Shown: positions 24,599 to 33,719 of the stretch, piece by piece | Position numbering within the stretch: position 1 is the first letter of the stretch | Layout of the letters: each line of letters begins with the position of its first letter | Source of the DNA: an uncultured Bacillota bacterium | GTDB taxonomy: Bacteria > Bacillota_I > Bacilli_A > RF39 > UBA660 | Assembly (NCBI GenBank): GCA_947364595.1 | Contig: CANATJ010000005.1 | Coordinates: 1-39,771 of the forward strand | Length of the DNA: 39,771 nucleotides | Direction: 5' to 3' | Program-made: the position numbers and the translations under genes | Notes under the pieces: model-generated | Database searches by the model: none | Told to the model about the DNA's origin: nothing | What the model saw: the letters and a program-made list of their open reading frames with translations, nothing else

Positions 24599-27500
24599 TT
24601 GGACTAAGGATCAAAGTGATGCCATTTATAAAAAAGGAACTAATATCATAGTATCTGCTGGAGCCGGAAGCGGAAAAACCGCAGTCTTATCAGAAAGAGT
24701 ATTAAATCACCTAAAAAATAAAGTTTCTGCCTCTAATCTTTTAATCTTAACATTTACAAACGCTGCTGCTGCAGAAATGAAAGAAAGAATTAGAAATAAA
24801 ATAATTCAAAACATATCTCTTGAAGATCAATTAGATAAAATAGATTCCGCAGATATTACAACATTTGACGCATACGCTTTAAAACTAGTTAAAAAATATA
24901 GCCATCTATTAAATATTTCTAAAGAGGTAACTATTATAGAAGATAGTATAATTAAATTAAAAAAGAAAGAAATATTAAATTTAATTTTTGAAGAATATTA
25001 CCAAAGTAATAATAAATTATTTGATAAATTAATAAATGATTTTTGTCTAAAAGATGATAAAGAAATATTTGAAACAATTCTTAATTTAAATAGTAAATTA
25101 GATAATGTATATAAAAAAAGGCAATATTTAGAAAATTATATATCAAATAATTACAATGAAGAAAAAATAAATTTTTATATAGATGAATATCAAAAATTTT
25201 TAAAAGAAAACATTCAAACAATAGAAAAACAACTAAAAAATTTAAGTTACTATGTAGAAGGAACTTACATTACAAAATTAGAAGAAACTTTAAAACCCTT
25301 ATTTAATTCAACAGATTATGAAGAAATAAAACGAAACATACCAAAATTACCAAATCTTCCGAAAAACAGTCAAGAGGAAGCAAAAAACATAAAAAAAGAA
25401 ATTTCTAATATTTTAAAAAATTTAAATCAATTAGTAACTTATGAAAATATTGAGGCAATAAAATCTTCTCTTATTAATACAAAAGATTATGTTCAAATAA
25501 TTATAGAAATAATTTTAAAATTAGATAAAATGATAAATGAATATAAAAACGAAGAAAATGTTTATGAATTTATTGATATATCCCAAAAGGCTATTCAAAT
25601 ATTAGAAGAAAACGAAGAAATTAGACAAGAATTAAAAGAAAAATACTATGAAATTTTAATCGATGAATATCAAGATACAAATGATCTTCAAGAAAAATTC
25701 ATTTCATATATAGAAAATGAAAATGTTTATATGGTTGGTGATATAAAACAATCAATTTATCGTTTTAGAAATACCAATCCATTACTATTTAAAAATAAAT
25801 ATGATCTTTATTCCCAAGAACAACAAGGAATAAAAATAGATTTAACTAAAAACTTTAGATCTAGAAATGAAGTTTTAGATGGAATAAATCAAATATTTAA
25901 TCAAATAATGGATAACACAATTGGTGGAGCTGATTATAGTAAGACCCATCAAATGGTATTTGGTAATCAAGCTTATAATAATGTAAATAAAGAAAAGTAT
26001 AATCTGGAAATTTTAAACTACGAAAAACAAGAAGATAGCATCTATTCAAACGAAGAAATTGAAATATTTACGATAGCTAAAGATATCAAAAACAAAATAG
26101 AAAACAAATACCAAATAATGGATAATAAAACATTATCTTCAAGAAGCGTAAATTATAATGACTTTGTTATCTTATTAGATAGATCTTCTTCATTTGATAA
26201 ATATAAAAAAATATTTGAATATTTAAATATTCCCTTAACAATATATAAAGATAAAGCCATTACAAACTCAATTGATATTTATCTTATAAAAAATATTATA
26301 AATTTAATAATCAATATTTATAAAAATAATTTTGATGAAAATTTTAAATATTCATTTGTTTCAATTTCTAGAAGTTATTTAATAAATTCTTCCGATAAAG
26401 AAATTTTCCACAGTATAAAAAATGAAAGTTATAAAGAAATGCAACTTTACCAAAAATGTGAAAATTTATCTAAAAACATTTTAGAAATGACCACTAAAGA
26501 ATTGATAATTAAAATCATAGATGAGTTTAATTTTTATCAAAAACTAATAAAAGAGAGAAATATCAACGAACATATAACTATTATAGATTCCATTGTCAAA
26601 ATAGCTAATAGTTGTGATAAATTAGGCTATAGTCCATTTGAGTTTAATGACTATCTTAAAGAAATATTAGAAGAAAAAATAGATATAAAGCTATCATTAA
26701 ATAAAGGACAAACTAATTCTGTAAAAATTATGACTATTCATGCTTCAAAAGGTTTAGAATATCCTATATGTTACTATAGTGGATTATATAAAAAATTTAA
26801 TATAGCTGATCTAAAAGAAAAATTTTATTTTTCAAATAAGTATGGAATTATTTCACCATATTATAAAGATGGACTAAAAAATACTATTTTAAAAACACTT
26901 TTAAAAAATGACTATATTAAAGAAGAAATATCTGAAAAACTAAGATTATTTTATGTTGCCCTAACAAGAGCTCGTGAAAAAATGATTATAGTAACATCAT
27001 TAAAAGAAAATATTCTATCATATAATGATAACGGAATAATTGGTGATGATATAAGATTAAAATACATGTCATTTAAAGAAATATTAGATTCGATTTATAA
27101 AGTTATAGAAAAATATATAGTAAATATTGATATAGAAAAATTAAATTTAACAAAAGATTATAATTTATCAAAATTAGTAGACTTAAAAATAAATTCAAAT
27201 CAATTACCACTAAAAGTAGAAGAAAAACAATATGAAAGCAAAATAATGAAAACAGAAAGTTTTTCCAAAAAAACTGACGAATTATATAATAAAAATCAAA
27301 TAAAAAATATAGAATTTGGACTTAAATTACATAATATCTTGGAAAATATAGATTTTAAAAATCCTGATTATTCTAATTTAAATGAATTTGAAACAAACAA
27401 AGTCAAAGCATTAATAAATAATAATATTTTTAAAAACGCTCAAAAAATTTATAAAGAATATGAATTCATATATGAAGAAAATAATGAAGAATATCATGGA

Positions 27501-27689
27501 ATAATTGATTTGTTAATAATTAAAGAAAATGAAAATATAATAATTGATTATAAATTAAAAAACATAGAAGATAAAGCCTATTTAAAACAATTAAATGGAT
27601 ACAAAAATTATATAGAGAAAATAACAAATAAAAATACAAATATATATTTGTATTCTATATTAAATGAAAAACTCCAAAAAATAAATTAA
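24591..27689 (+). CDS. addA: AddA, ATP-dependent helicase/nuclease subunit A
   Basis: UvrD-type 3'-5' helicase with a C-terminal nuclease, partner of AddB. Motifs in order: Walker A SAGAGSGKTAVL, LTFTNAAAAEMKERI, LIDEYQDTND, GDIKQSIYRFRNTNP, TKNFRSRNEVL, MTIHASKGLEYPI, LFYVALTRAREKM. The nuclease segment has FGLKLHNILE and, near the end, HGIIDLLI plus NIIIDYKLKN. The start at 24591 follows TGGAGGTGA (24577-24584), overlapping addB by 8 bases; an ATG at 24576 is in frame but lacks a site. The 1,032 residues are somewhat short for AddA but complete in motifs. Confidence 0.95.
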   Translation: MPNWTKDQSDAIYKKGTNIIVSAGAGSGKTAVLSERVLNHLKNKVSASNLLILTFTNAAAAEMKERIRNKIIQNISLEDQLDKIDSADITTFDAYALKLVKKYSHLLNISKEVTIIEDSIIKLKKKEILNLIFEEYYQSNNKLFDKLINDFCLKDDKEIFETILNLNSKLDNVYKKRQYLENYISNNYNEEKINFYIDEYQKFLKENIQTIEKQLKNLSYYVEGTYITKLEETLKPLFNSTDYEEIKRNIPKLPNLPKNSQEEAKNIKKEISNILKNLNQLVTYENIEAIKSSLINTKDYVQIIIEIILKLDKMINEYKNEENVYEFIDISQKAIQILEENEEIRQELKEKYYEILIDEYQDTNDLQEKFISYIENENVYMVGDIKQSIYRFRNTNPLLFKNKYDLYSQEQQGIKIDLTKNFRSRNEVLDGINQIFNQIMDNTIGGADYSKTHQMVFGNQAYNNVNKEKYNLEILNYEKQEDSIYSNEEIEIFTIAKDIKNKIENKYQIMDNKTLSSRSVNYNDFVILLDRSSSFDKYKKIFEYLNIPLTIYKDKAITNSIDIYLIKNIINLIINIYKNNFDENFKYSFVSISRSYLINSSDKEIFHSIKNESYKEMQLYQKCENLSKNILEMTTKELIIKIIDEFNFYQKLIKERNINEHITIIDSIVKIANSCDKLGYSPFEFNDYLKEILEEKIDIKLSLNKGQTNSVKIMTIHASKGLEYPICYYSGLYKKFNIADLKEKFYFSNKYGIISPYYKDGLKNTILKTLLKNDYIKEEISEKLRLFYVALTRAREKMIIVTSLKENILSYNDNGIIGDDIRLKYMSFKEILDSIYKVIEKYIVNIDIEKLNLTKDYNLSKLVDLKINSNQLPLKVEEKQYESKIMKTESFSKKTDELYNKNQIKNIEFGLKLHNILENIDFKNPDYSNLNEFETNKVKALINNNIFKNAQKIYKEYEFIYEENNEEYHGIIDLLIIKENENIIIDYKLKNIEDKAYLKQLNGYKNYIEKITNKNTNIYLYSILNEKLQKIN

Positions 27690-27716
27690 AGCTATACAAA
27701 AGGTATAGCTTTTAAA
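27688..27716 (+). terminator. intrinsic terminator after addA
   Basis: AAAGCTATAC/GTATAGCTTT with loop AAAAG, then T. Confidence 0.85.
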
Positions 27717-27748
27717 ATATTTGAAACATTAATAATAGGAGGATATCT

Positions 27749-28255
27749 ATGACCAAAAAAAATAAAAAAGAAATTGTTGGGATTATTTTAAACCAAAAAA
27801 TAGATAATAAAGATAAAGAAGAGATTTTAGAAATGCTTGTAGACACCAATATTGCCGTTGATATAGATAAAGAAGAAGAACAAAATCGTACACTTGGAGA
27901 AAAAGTAGCCAGTAAAATTTCTAATATTGCTGGTAGCTGGTCATTTATATTTTGTTTTATATTCTTGTTATTTGTCTGGATTTTTGTCAATACAGCTATT
28001 TTAAAAGATAATAAATTAGATCCATATCCATTTATTTTACTAAATTTATTTTTATCATGCCTAAGTGCCGTTCAAGCTCCTATAATAATGATGAGTCAAA
28101 ATAAAGAAGCCAAAAAAGATAGTTTAAGAAACAAAAATGATTATAAACTAGATTTAAAAAGTGAACTAATTTTAGAAGAATTACATAGGAAAATAGAACT
28201 TCTTATAAACAATCAAAACAGATTATTAAACATTTTAGAAAAAGAAGAAGATTAA
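27749..28255 (+). CDS. DUF1003 membrane protein
   Basis: A 168-residue protein of unknown function. The DUF1003 pattern is clear: an N-terminal polar part, then NRTLGEKVASKISNIAGSWS, helix FIFCFIFLLFVWIFVN, LDPYPFILLNLFLSCLSAVQ, and the short APIIMMSQNK. A charged helical tail (about 125-168), likely coiled coil, follows. Two membrane helices, tails probably cytosolic. TAGGAGG precedes the ATG. The next gene's -35 begins just past its stop. Confidence 0.88.
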   Translation: MTKKNKKEIVGIILNQKIDNKDKEEILEMLVDTNIAVDIDKEEEQNRTLGEKVASKISNIAGSWSFIFCFIFLLFVWIFVNTAILKDNKLDPYPFILLNLFLSCLSAVQAPIIMMSQNKEAKKDSLRNKNDYKLDLKSELILEELHRKIELLINNQNRLLNILEKEED

Positions 28256-28257
28256 AT

Positions 28258-28285
28258 TTGACAAATATATATAAAATGATATTAT
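28258..28285 (+). promoter_or_regulatory. strong sigma-A promoter of the repeat-protein gene
   Basis: Consensus TTGACA (28258-28263), 16-base spacer, TATTAT (28280-28285). Confidence 0.75.
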
Positions 28286-28310
28286 ATGTAGCCAAGGAGT
28301 TGAGCTAGTT

Positions 28311-29642
28311 ATGGGAAATATTGAAAGAAAAAATTTTTATGAAAATCTATTTGCAAATGAAGATATATTTAGTAATTTAAGTGTAGAGCAAGTAGCAGAA
28401 CTTTTTAATTGCAAAAAAGAAAATATAGGAACATGTATAGAAGATTTTGATAAAAATAAAATTTATATATATTTAGGCGATTTATACATCGATAATCAAA
28501 ATATTAATATGGAAAATTTAAAATCATTGATGATAATTATAGGAAATGCAGATTTTTCTAAGTTAAAAAACGCAAAAGATTTAAGAAATTTACAAATAAT
28601 AACAAATAATGCAAACTTTGAAAAATTAACTCATAGTGAAGGATTAGATAATATCCAAATCATAGGTAAAAATGCGAATTTTAAAAACTTAAAGTCTAGT
28701 AAATGTTTAGAGAATTTGCATATAATCGGTGGAGATGCCCATTTTGAAAAATCACATGATTCTAAGGGGCTAAAAAACTTAACAACAATAAGTGGTGATG
28801 CTCATTTTGAAAGCTTAGAAAATGCAAGAAATTTAACTAAACTAAGAACCATAAGTGGGAATGCTCACTTTGAAAGTTTAGAATATAGTAGAGGATTAAA
28901 TAATCTACAAGTCATAGGGCAAGACGTAAACTTTTCAAGTTTAAAACATGCTAATTATTTAGAAAATTTACAATCAATAGTTGGAAATGCAAATTTTAAA
29001 AGTTTAGAACTTAGTGAAGGATTAGATAATCTACAAGTCATAGGCCAAGATGCAAATTTTCCAAATTTAAAATTTGCCACTGGTTTAAAGAAATTACAAA
29101 TAATAGGAAGTAATGCTCATTTTGAAAGTTTAGTATATGCTGATGGATTAGATAATTTGCAAGTCATAGGCCAAGATGCTCACTTTGATAGTGTGGGTAA
29201 ATTATGGAATTGTTTAAATAATCTAAAAATAATAGGCCAAGATGCTTATTTTCCAAGGACGTATTTGTTGGAAGACTCTTTACTAAAATTAAGTCAAATA
29301 GGAAAAGCTGCTCATTTTGAATCTCTAAACCTTGCTTGGGGATTAAAGAAACTAGAAACTATAGGTGGAGATGCCCATTTTGAAAAACTTGATTCTGGTA
29401 AATATATAAAAAACTTACAAATAATAGGCGGCGATGCTCATTTTGAAAGCTTGAAATTTATGCGACTAACCCATTTACAAACAATAGATGGTGCTGCCTA
29501 TTTTCCAAACTTAAAAGGCATTGAAGTTTTAAAACTTCTTAAGCCGTGCTTACAAAATGAAGATTTGGATGAAATCAGAATAGATGGTCTTCTTCCTGAA
29601 TATAAAATAAAAAAAGGCCTAGGAACACGTATGGTTGGATAA
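28311..29642 (+). CDS. cytosolic protein of 16 tandem 21-residue repeats
   Basis: A 443-residue protein without signal peptide or membrane segment. Residues 1-72 form a charged leader domain. From about 73 to 408 there are 16 repeats with a 21-residue period (two of 22, one of 20). The consensus is L-Q-x-I-G-x-(D/N)-A-x-F-x-x-L-x-x-x-x-G-L-x-N, for example LQVIGQDANFPNLKFATGLK. The regular L-x-x-I and A-x-F hydrophobics suggest a solenoid, leucine-rich-repeat-like or beta-helix, probably a binding scaffold. A C-terminal cap of about 35 residues follows. I do not recognise a function. AAGGAGT lies 10 bases before the ATG. Confidence 0.75.
   Translation: MGNIERKNFYENLFANEDIFSNLSVEQVAELFNCKKENIGTCIEDFDKNKIYIYLGDLYIDNQNINMENLKSLMIIIGNADFSKLKNAKDLRNLQIITNNANFEKLTHSEGLDNIQIIGKNANFKNLKSSKCLENLHIIGGDAHFEKSHDSKGLKNLTTISGDAHFESLENARNLTKLRTISGNAHFESLEYSRGLNNLQVIGQDVNFSSLKHANYLENLQSIVGNANFKSLELSEGLDNLQVIGQDANFPNLKFATGLKKLQIIGSNAHFESLVYADGLDNLQVIGQDAHFDSVGKLWNCLNNLKIIGQDAYFPRTYLLEDSLLKLSQIGKAAHFESLNLAWGLKKLETIGGDAHFEKLDSGKYIKNLQIIGGDAHFESLKFMRLTHLQTIDGAAYFPNLKGIEVLKLLKPCLQNEDLDEIRIDGLLPEYKIKKGLGTRMVG
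28527..29534 (+). repeat. 16 tandem 63-bp coding repeats
   Basis: In-frame repeats in the solenoid gene. Near-identical DNA segments recur, such as the 'gatgctcattttgaaag' type in several units and 'gataatctacaagtcatagg' in two. This suggests growth by unit duplication. Confidence 0.75.
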
Positions 29643-29682
29643 TAAATAAACTAAAAAAATTAAATATAAAAAGTAAAATTTT

Positions 29683-29707
29683 AAAGACTTTTCAAAAAGT
29701 CTTTTTT
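29683..29707 (+). terminator. terminator of the repeat-protein gene
   Basis: AAGACTT/AAGTCTT around a short loop, followed by T6. Confidence 0.8.
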
Positions 29708-29708
29708 C

Positions 29709-29742
29709 TTGAAAAAAACACTTTCACAAAGAAAGTGCTTTT
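29709..29742 (-). terminator. terminator of clpB
   Basis: Minus-strand CACTTTC/GAAAGTG hairpin (29719-29725 with 29731-29737) followed by seven T, just past the clpB stop. Confidence 0.8.
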
Positions 29743-29764
29743 CATTTTATATAGTTAGTTAAAA

Positions 29765-31879
29765 CTAATTTTTAATTATCAATTTATCATCTTTAACATC
29801 GATAGTTATTGTAGAATTAATTTTAATTCTTTCTTCGATAATTGCATTAGCAATTAAAGTTTCAACATTTCTACTAACATAACGTTTAATAGGTCTAGCC
29901 CCATATTTTTCGTCAAAAGAATTATTAATAATAAACTCTTTAGCTTTATCAGTTATATCTAACTTTAATTTTTTATCAGTAAGACGATATTCAATTTCCT
30001 TAATAATTTTATCTAAAATATCATAAACAACTTTTTTATCTAAAGAATTAAAAATAATAATTTCATCAATACGATTAATAAATTCAGGTTTAAAAGTAGC
30101 TCTAAGTTCACTCATAACCATATTATTGCTATTTTCATTATTTTCTAAAATATATTCACTACCTAAATTAGAAGTCATAATAATAATAGTATTTTTAAAA
30201 TCAACAGTACGACCTTGTGAATCAGTTATTCTTCCATCATCTAAAATTTGTAATAAAATATTAAATACCTCTTTATGAGCCTTTTCAATTTCATCAAATA
30301 AAATAATACTGTATGGATTTCTTCTAACTGCTTCAGTTAATTGTCCACCATCATCATAACCAACATATCCTGGAGGAGATCCAATAAGTCTAGCCACTGA
30401 ATGACTTTCCATATATTCGCTCATATCAATACGAATCATATGACGTTCATCGTCAAAAAGTTCGTAAGCTAAAGATTTAGCTACCTCAGTTTTACCAACA
30501 CCAGTAGGTCCTAAGAATATAAATGAACCAATAGGTCTATTAGGATCCTTAATGCCAGCCCTAGCTCTTATAATAGCATCACTAACTAGATGTAATGCCT
30601 CATCTTGTCCTTTAACTCTTTTAGCTAAATTCTCTTCTAAGTGAATTAGTTTATCACGTTCACTACCTACTAACTTACTAATAGGAATATTTGTCCATTT
30701 AGAAATAATAGAAGCAATAGATTCATCATCTACAACATCACTTAAAATAGAAGATTTATTTTCCTTTTTCAAAGCTGAAAGTTCTTTTTCTAATGCTGGT
30801 ATAGTACCATGACGAAGTCTAGCTGCAGTTTCTAAATCATATTTAGATTCAGCATACTCTAAGTCCCTAGTAGCATTTTCAATTTCCTTTTTCTTGTTAT
30901 TAATATTAATATTAATATTTTTTTCCTCTTCCCAAGCTTTTCTTAAATTAGATTCTTTTTCTTTTAAGGCTGAAAGCTTACCATTAATTTCCTCAATACG
31001 ATTTTTAGAAAAATCATCTTTTTCTTTTTTCAAAGCCTCTTTTTCAACCTCTAACTGCATAATTTTTCTGGTTAAATTATCTAAAGCTGTAGGAACTGAT
31101 TCAAGTTGTACTTTAATAGTTGCACATGCTTCATCAACTAAATCAATAGCCTTATCTGGCAAAAATCTATCAGTAATATATCTGTCAGACAAAGTAGCAG
31201 CAGCAATTAAAGCTTTATCTTTAATATTAACTCCATGATATACCTCAAAACGAGATTTCAAACCACGTAAAATAGTAATAGTATCTAAAACTGTAGGTTG
31301 TGAAACTTGAACCTTTTGAAAACGACGTTCCAAAGCTCCATCTTTCTCAATATATTTTCTATATTCATTAAGAGTTGTTGCTCCAATACAGTGGATTTCA
31401 CCTCTAGCAAGCATTGGTTTAAGCATATTACCAGCATCCATAGCACCTTCTAAAGCTCCAGCACCTACAATCATATGAATTTCATCGATGAACATAATAA
31501 TTTCACCATTAGAGTTTTTAACCTCTTTAAGAACTGCTTTTAGACGTTCTTCAAATTCACCACGATATTTAGCACCAGCAATCAAAGCCCCCATATCAAG
31601 TTCCCAAATACGTTTGTTTTTTAAACTATTAGGAACATCGCCTTTGACAATTCGCGCTGCCAATCCTTCAACAATAGCTGTTTTACCAACACCAGGTTCT
31701 CCAATTAAAACTGGATTGTTTTTTGTCTTCCTAGATAGAATTCTAGTAATACTTCTAATTTCTTCATCACGGCCAATAACAGGATCTATTTTGCCATCCA
31801 TAGCCGCTTTGACAATATCACGTCCATATTTTTCAAGAACATTTTGTAAACCTTCTTGATATGCTTGTCTTTCATCCAT
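29765..31879 (-). CDS. clpB: ClpB disaggregase lacking the N-terminal domain
   Basis: Hsp100 AAA+ chaperone that, with DnaK, pulls proteins out of aggregates. Two nucleotide-binding domains are present: Walker A GEPGVGKT (60-67) and GPTGVGKT (457-464), Walker B MFIDEIH and [10 protein letters not shown] coiled-coil middle domain (about 265-375) separates ClpB from ClpA/ClpC-short forms. The usual N-domain of about 150 residues is missing: the protein starts at [19 protein letters not shown]. The start is firm (AAGGAGG just upstream, and promoter with CIRCE immediately before), so the absence is natural. No ClpP-binding loop obvious. Confidence 0.93.
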   Translation of the reverse strand: MDERQAYQEGLQNVLEKYGRDIVKAAMDGKIDPVIGRDEEIRSITRILSRKTKNNPVLIGEPGVGKTAIVEGLAARIVKGDVPNSLKNKRIWELDMGALIAGAKYRGEFEERLKAVLKEVKNSNGEIIMFIDEIHMIVGAGALEGAMDAGNMLKPMLARGEIHCIGATTLNEYRKYIEKDGALERRFQKVQVSQPTVLDTITILRGLKSRFEVYHGVNIKDKALIAAATLSDRYITDRFLPDKAIDLVDEACATIKVQLESVPTALDNLTRKIMQLEVEKEALKKEKDDFSKNRIEEINGKLSALKEKESNLRKAWEEEKNINININNKKKEIENATRDLEYAESKYDLETAARLRHGTIPALEKELSALKKENKSSILSDVVDDESIASIISKWTNIPISKLVGSERDKLIHLEENLAKRVKGQDEALHLVSDAIIRARAGIKDPNRPIGSFIFLGPTGVGKTEVAKSLAYELFDDERHMIRIDMSEYMESHSVARLIGSPPGYVGYDDGGQLTEAVRRNPYSIILFDEIEKAHKEVFNILLQILDDGRITDSQGRTVDFKNTIIIMTSNLGSEYILENNENSNNMVMSELRATFKPEFINRIDEIIIFNSLDKKVVYDILDKIIKEIEYRLTDKKLKLDITDKAKEFIINNSFDEKYGARPIKRYVSRNVETLIANAIIEERIKINSTITIDVKDDKLIIKN

Positions 31880-31908
31880 AAAATCAACCTCCTTAAAAAT
31901 CTAAAATA

Positions 31909-31937
31909 ACTATACCACCATTTTTAGCACTTGTCAA
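31909..31937 (-). promoter_or_regulatory. sigma-A promoter of clpB
   Basis: Minus-strand consensus TTGACA (31937-31932), 17-base spacer, TATAGT (31914-31909). The -35 lies inside the CIRCE element. Confidence 0.85.
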
Positions 31938-31950
31938 TAGTGAGTGCTAA
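31924..31950. promoter_or_regulatory. CIRCE operator (HrcA binding site)
   Basis: TTAGCACTT-N9-GAGTGCTAA: the canonical 9-9-9 inverted repeat with one mismatch from TTAGCACTC in the left arm. It overlaps the clpB -35, so HrcA bound here would block initiation until heat stress. Confidence 0.93.
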
Positions 31951-31969
31951 AAGTATGATTTTATAATCA

Positions 31970-31998
31970 TAGACAATTAAAAAAATTTTTGCTATACT
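31970..31998 (+). promoter_or_regulatory. sigma-A promoter of the sortase gene
   Basis: TAGACA (31970-31975), 17-base spacer, TATACT (31993-31998), divergent from clpB. Only 20 bases separate it from CIRCE, so HrcA might affect it too. Confidence 0.7.
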
Positions 31999-32027
31999 CA
32001 TAATATAAAATAAAAGGTGGGATAATC

Positions 32028-32645
32028 GTGTCGAATTTAAGTAATAAAACAGTAGTAATAATAGCTTTCTTATTAGTTATATCTGGTTTTTTATTATTAA
32101 CAGGAGATTATTTAAAATCAAAAAAAGATAAAGCATACCAAAAAATAAGCGTTTCTTTATTTGTTGATCAAGATAATAAAATTCAAGACAACACACCACA
32201 GAATCTCGAAACGGAAGTAACACCACCAGAGCCTAATCCAAGCGGGTATATTGGTATATTAAAAATTAGTAAAATAAATTTAGCTCAAGGATTTTTTGAT
32301 AAAAACCACAAAGATAACAATGTAGATAAAAACATAACAATCTTACCCCCTTCATCTTATCCAACCGATAAAAACGGTAACGTTATATTAGTATCACACT
32401 CAGGAAATAGTAGTATTGCTTATTTTAAACATTTATTTAAAATGCAAGTAGGTGATAAAGTCGAAATAGATTATCAAGGCAAAACCTATACTTATAAAAT
32501 AAATAACATTTATAATGAAACAAAAGATGGAGACGTTACGATTTATAGAGATACAAATAAAAATACTTTAACCTTAATAACTTGTACTAAAAATGACAAT
32601 ACAAAACAAACTATATATATATCTTATTTAGAAAGCGTTAAATAA
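32028..32645 (+). CDS. sortase (class B/D-like transpeptidase)
   Basis: Membrane-anchored cysteine transpeptidase that links surface proteins to the wall. An N-terminal helix (about 9-25) and a linker precede the sortase barrel. The active site is visible as His in VILVSHSGNS, Cys in LTLITCTKND and a downstream basic residue region. TLITC without a clear Arg immediately after makes class assignment uncertain. The start is GTG at 32028, with GGTGGG upstream. No LPxTG-type substrate is encoded in the window. Followed by a terminator and two cell-wall hydrolase genes. Confidence 0.88.
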   Translation: MSNLSNKTVVIIAFLLVISGFLLLTGDYLKSKKDKAYQKISVSLFVDQDNKIQDNTPQNLETEVTPPEPNPSGYIGILKISKINLAQGFFDKNHKDNNVDKNITILPPSSYPTDKNGNVILVSHSGNSSIAYFKHLFKMQVGDKVEIDYQGKTYTYKINNIYNETKDGDVTIYRDTNKNTLTLITCTKNDNTKQTIYISYLESVK

Positions 32646-32674
32646 ACAATTCATAGAAAATGGATTGTTTTTTT
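32644..32674 (+). terminator. intrinsic terminator after the sortase gene
   Basis: AAACAATTCAT/ATGGATTGTTT with loop AGAAA, followed by T. Confidence 0.85.
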
Positions 32675-32783
32675 AAAAAAATGTATAAAAATATAACCCT
32701 TATGCATATAATATTAATGAGCCACTTTAAGCTTTAATATCAAGGCAAAAAGGTTGTTTTTAGACGACAAAAATCGACTGAAT

Positions 32784-32812
32784 TTGACTAGATATAGCAA
32801 AAGTGCTAAAAT
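32784..32812 (+). promoter_or_regulatory. promoter of the first glucosaminidase-like gene
   Basis: TTGACT (32784-32789), 17-base spacer, TAAAAT (32807-32812). The 109 bases between the sortase terminator and this promoter hold nothing I can name. Confidence 0.65.
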
Positions 32813-32855
32813 AAGACCTGTTTTCTGATTTTGCAAGTAACAGGAGAGGGTGAAA

Positions 32856-33593
32856 ATGAAAACAAACCACTCGATTAGGGCCAGTATTTTGGCCATAATC
32901 ATAACACTACTAATCTCGACCTTTTCAAGGCCAGTTATAGTAGAAGCAAGAAGTATAAAAGATGTAAACTTTAAAAACCCATCATTAATTCCAAATGAGT
33001 TAAATATTAAATCAATAAGAAAAACAATAATAAAAGCTGAACCTAAATCAATTTTCCTTAAAATTGATGTAGAAGAGCTAAAACAAATAAAAAGAGCCGA
33101 AAAAAAGGCTTTAGAATTAGAAAAGAAAAAACAAGAAGAAGCAGCAAAAAAAGCTGAAGAAGAAAGACAAAATCAAGTAGTTTATGACGGTTTAAGTTAT
33201 AAAATGCTTGTAGATAAGTTAAATAGATCATTAAATTCAACACTTTCAGGTAAAGGTGAAGCATTTGCTAACTATGCCTTAAAGTTAGGAATTGATCCAT
33301 ATTTAGCAGTAGCCATTGTATTGCATGAAACAGGTTGTAAGTGGAATTGTAGTACGCTTTTAAAACAATGTAATAACGTTGGTGGTATGAAAGGTTCACC
33401 AGGATGTAATGGAGGATCATATAAAGCCTTTTCAAGCCTTGAAGAAGGTATAGAAGCTTATATGAATAATCTTTATAATAACTATTATTCAAAAGGTTTA
33501 AAAACTCCAGAAACAATTGGGCCTAAATATGCCGCTAGTAACACATGGGTACAAAAAATAAATACTTATATAAACGAAATAAAAGCAAATTAA
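32856..33593 (+). CDS. glucosaminidase-like cell-wall hydrolase, copy 1
   Basis: Exported muralytic enzyme candidate. An N-terminal signal or anchor helix (about 9-25) is followed by a Lys/Glu-rich coiled-coil stretch (about 75-108) and a C-terminal lysozyme-like domain of about 135 residues. In that domain, IVLHETGCKWNC carries the likely catalytic Glu, and CNNVGGMKGSPGCNG matches the 'N-[LV]-x-G-[IM]-K-G' region of glucosaminidase (PF01832-type) folds. Four Cys (two pairs) suggest disulphides outside the cell. ATG at 32856 follows GGAGAGGG; a GTG at 32850 lies inside that site. Confidence 0.75.
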   Translation: MKTNHSIRASILAIIITLLISTFSRPVIVEARSIKDVNFKNPSLIPNELNIKSIRKTIIKAEPKSIFLKIDVEELKQIKRAEKKALELEKKKQEEAAKKAEEERQNQVVYDGLSYKMLVDKLNRSLNSTLSGKGEAFANYALKLGIDPYLAVAIVLHETGCKWNCSTLLKQCNNVGGMKGSPGCNGGSYKAFSSLEEGIEAYMNNLYNNYYSKGLKTPETIGPKYAASNTWVQKINTYINEIKAN

Positions 33594-33612
33594 ATTTTAA
33601 TTTGTTTTTTTT
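33586..33612 (+). terminator. terminator of copy 1
   Basis: CAAATTAA/TTAATTTG followed by nine T. It overlaps the gene end. Confidence 0.75.
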
Positions 33613-33662
33613 TATATCTAAAAAGCCTTTAAATATAAGCACAAAAGTGACTAGACATCGAT

Positions 33663-33691
33663 TTGACGCTAAAAAAACTATATGGTAAAAT
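33663..33691 (+). promoter_or_regulatory. promoter of the second glucosaminidase-like gene
   Basis: TTGACG (33663-33668), 17-base spacer, TAAAAT (33686-33691). Same architecture and -10 as the promoter of copy 1. Confidence 0.65.
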
Positions 33692-33719
33692 TATATTAGT
33701 AAAAGTAGGAGAGATGTAA

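Noticed and set aside
28527-29534. Regular 63-bp repeats that could suggest a CRISPR or satellite array
   Set aside because: The repeats stay in one reading frame, vary in the way protein repeats do, and have no spacer structure.
32675-32783. Cyclic-di-AMP (ydaO) riboswitch ahead of the wall hydrolase
   Set aside because: Conserved ydaO core sequences are absent, and the apparent promoter lies after this stretch, so it would not be transcribed from it.
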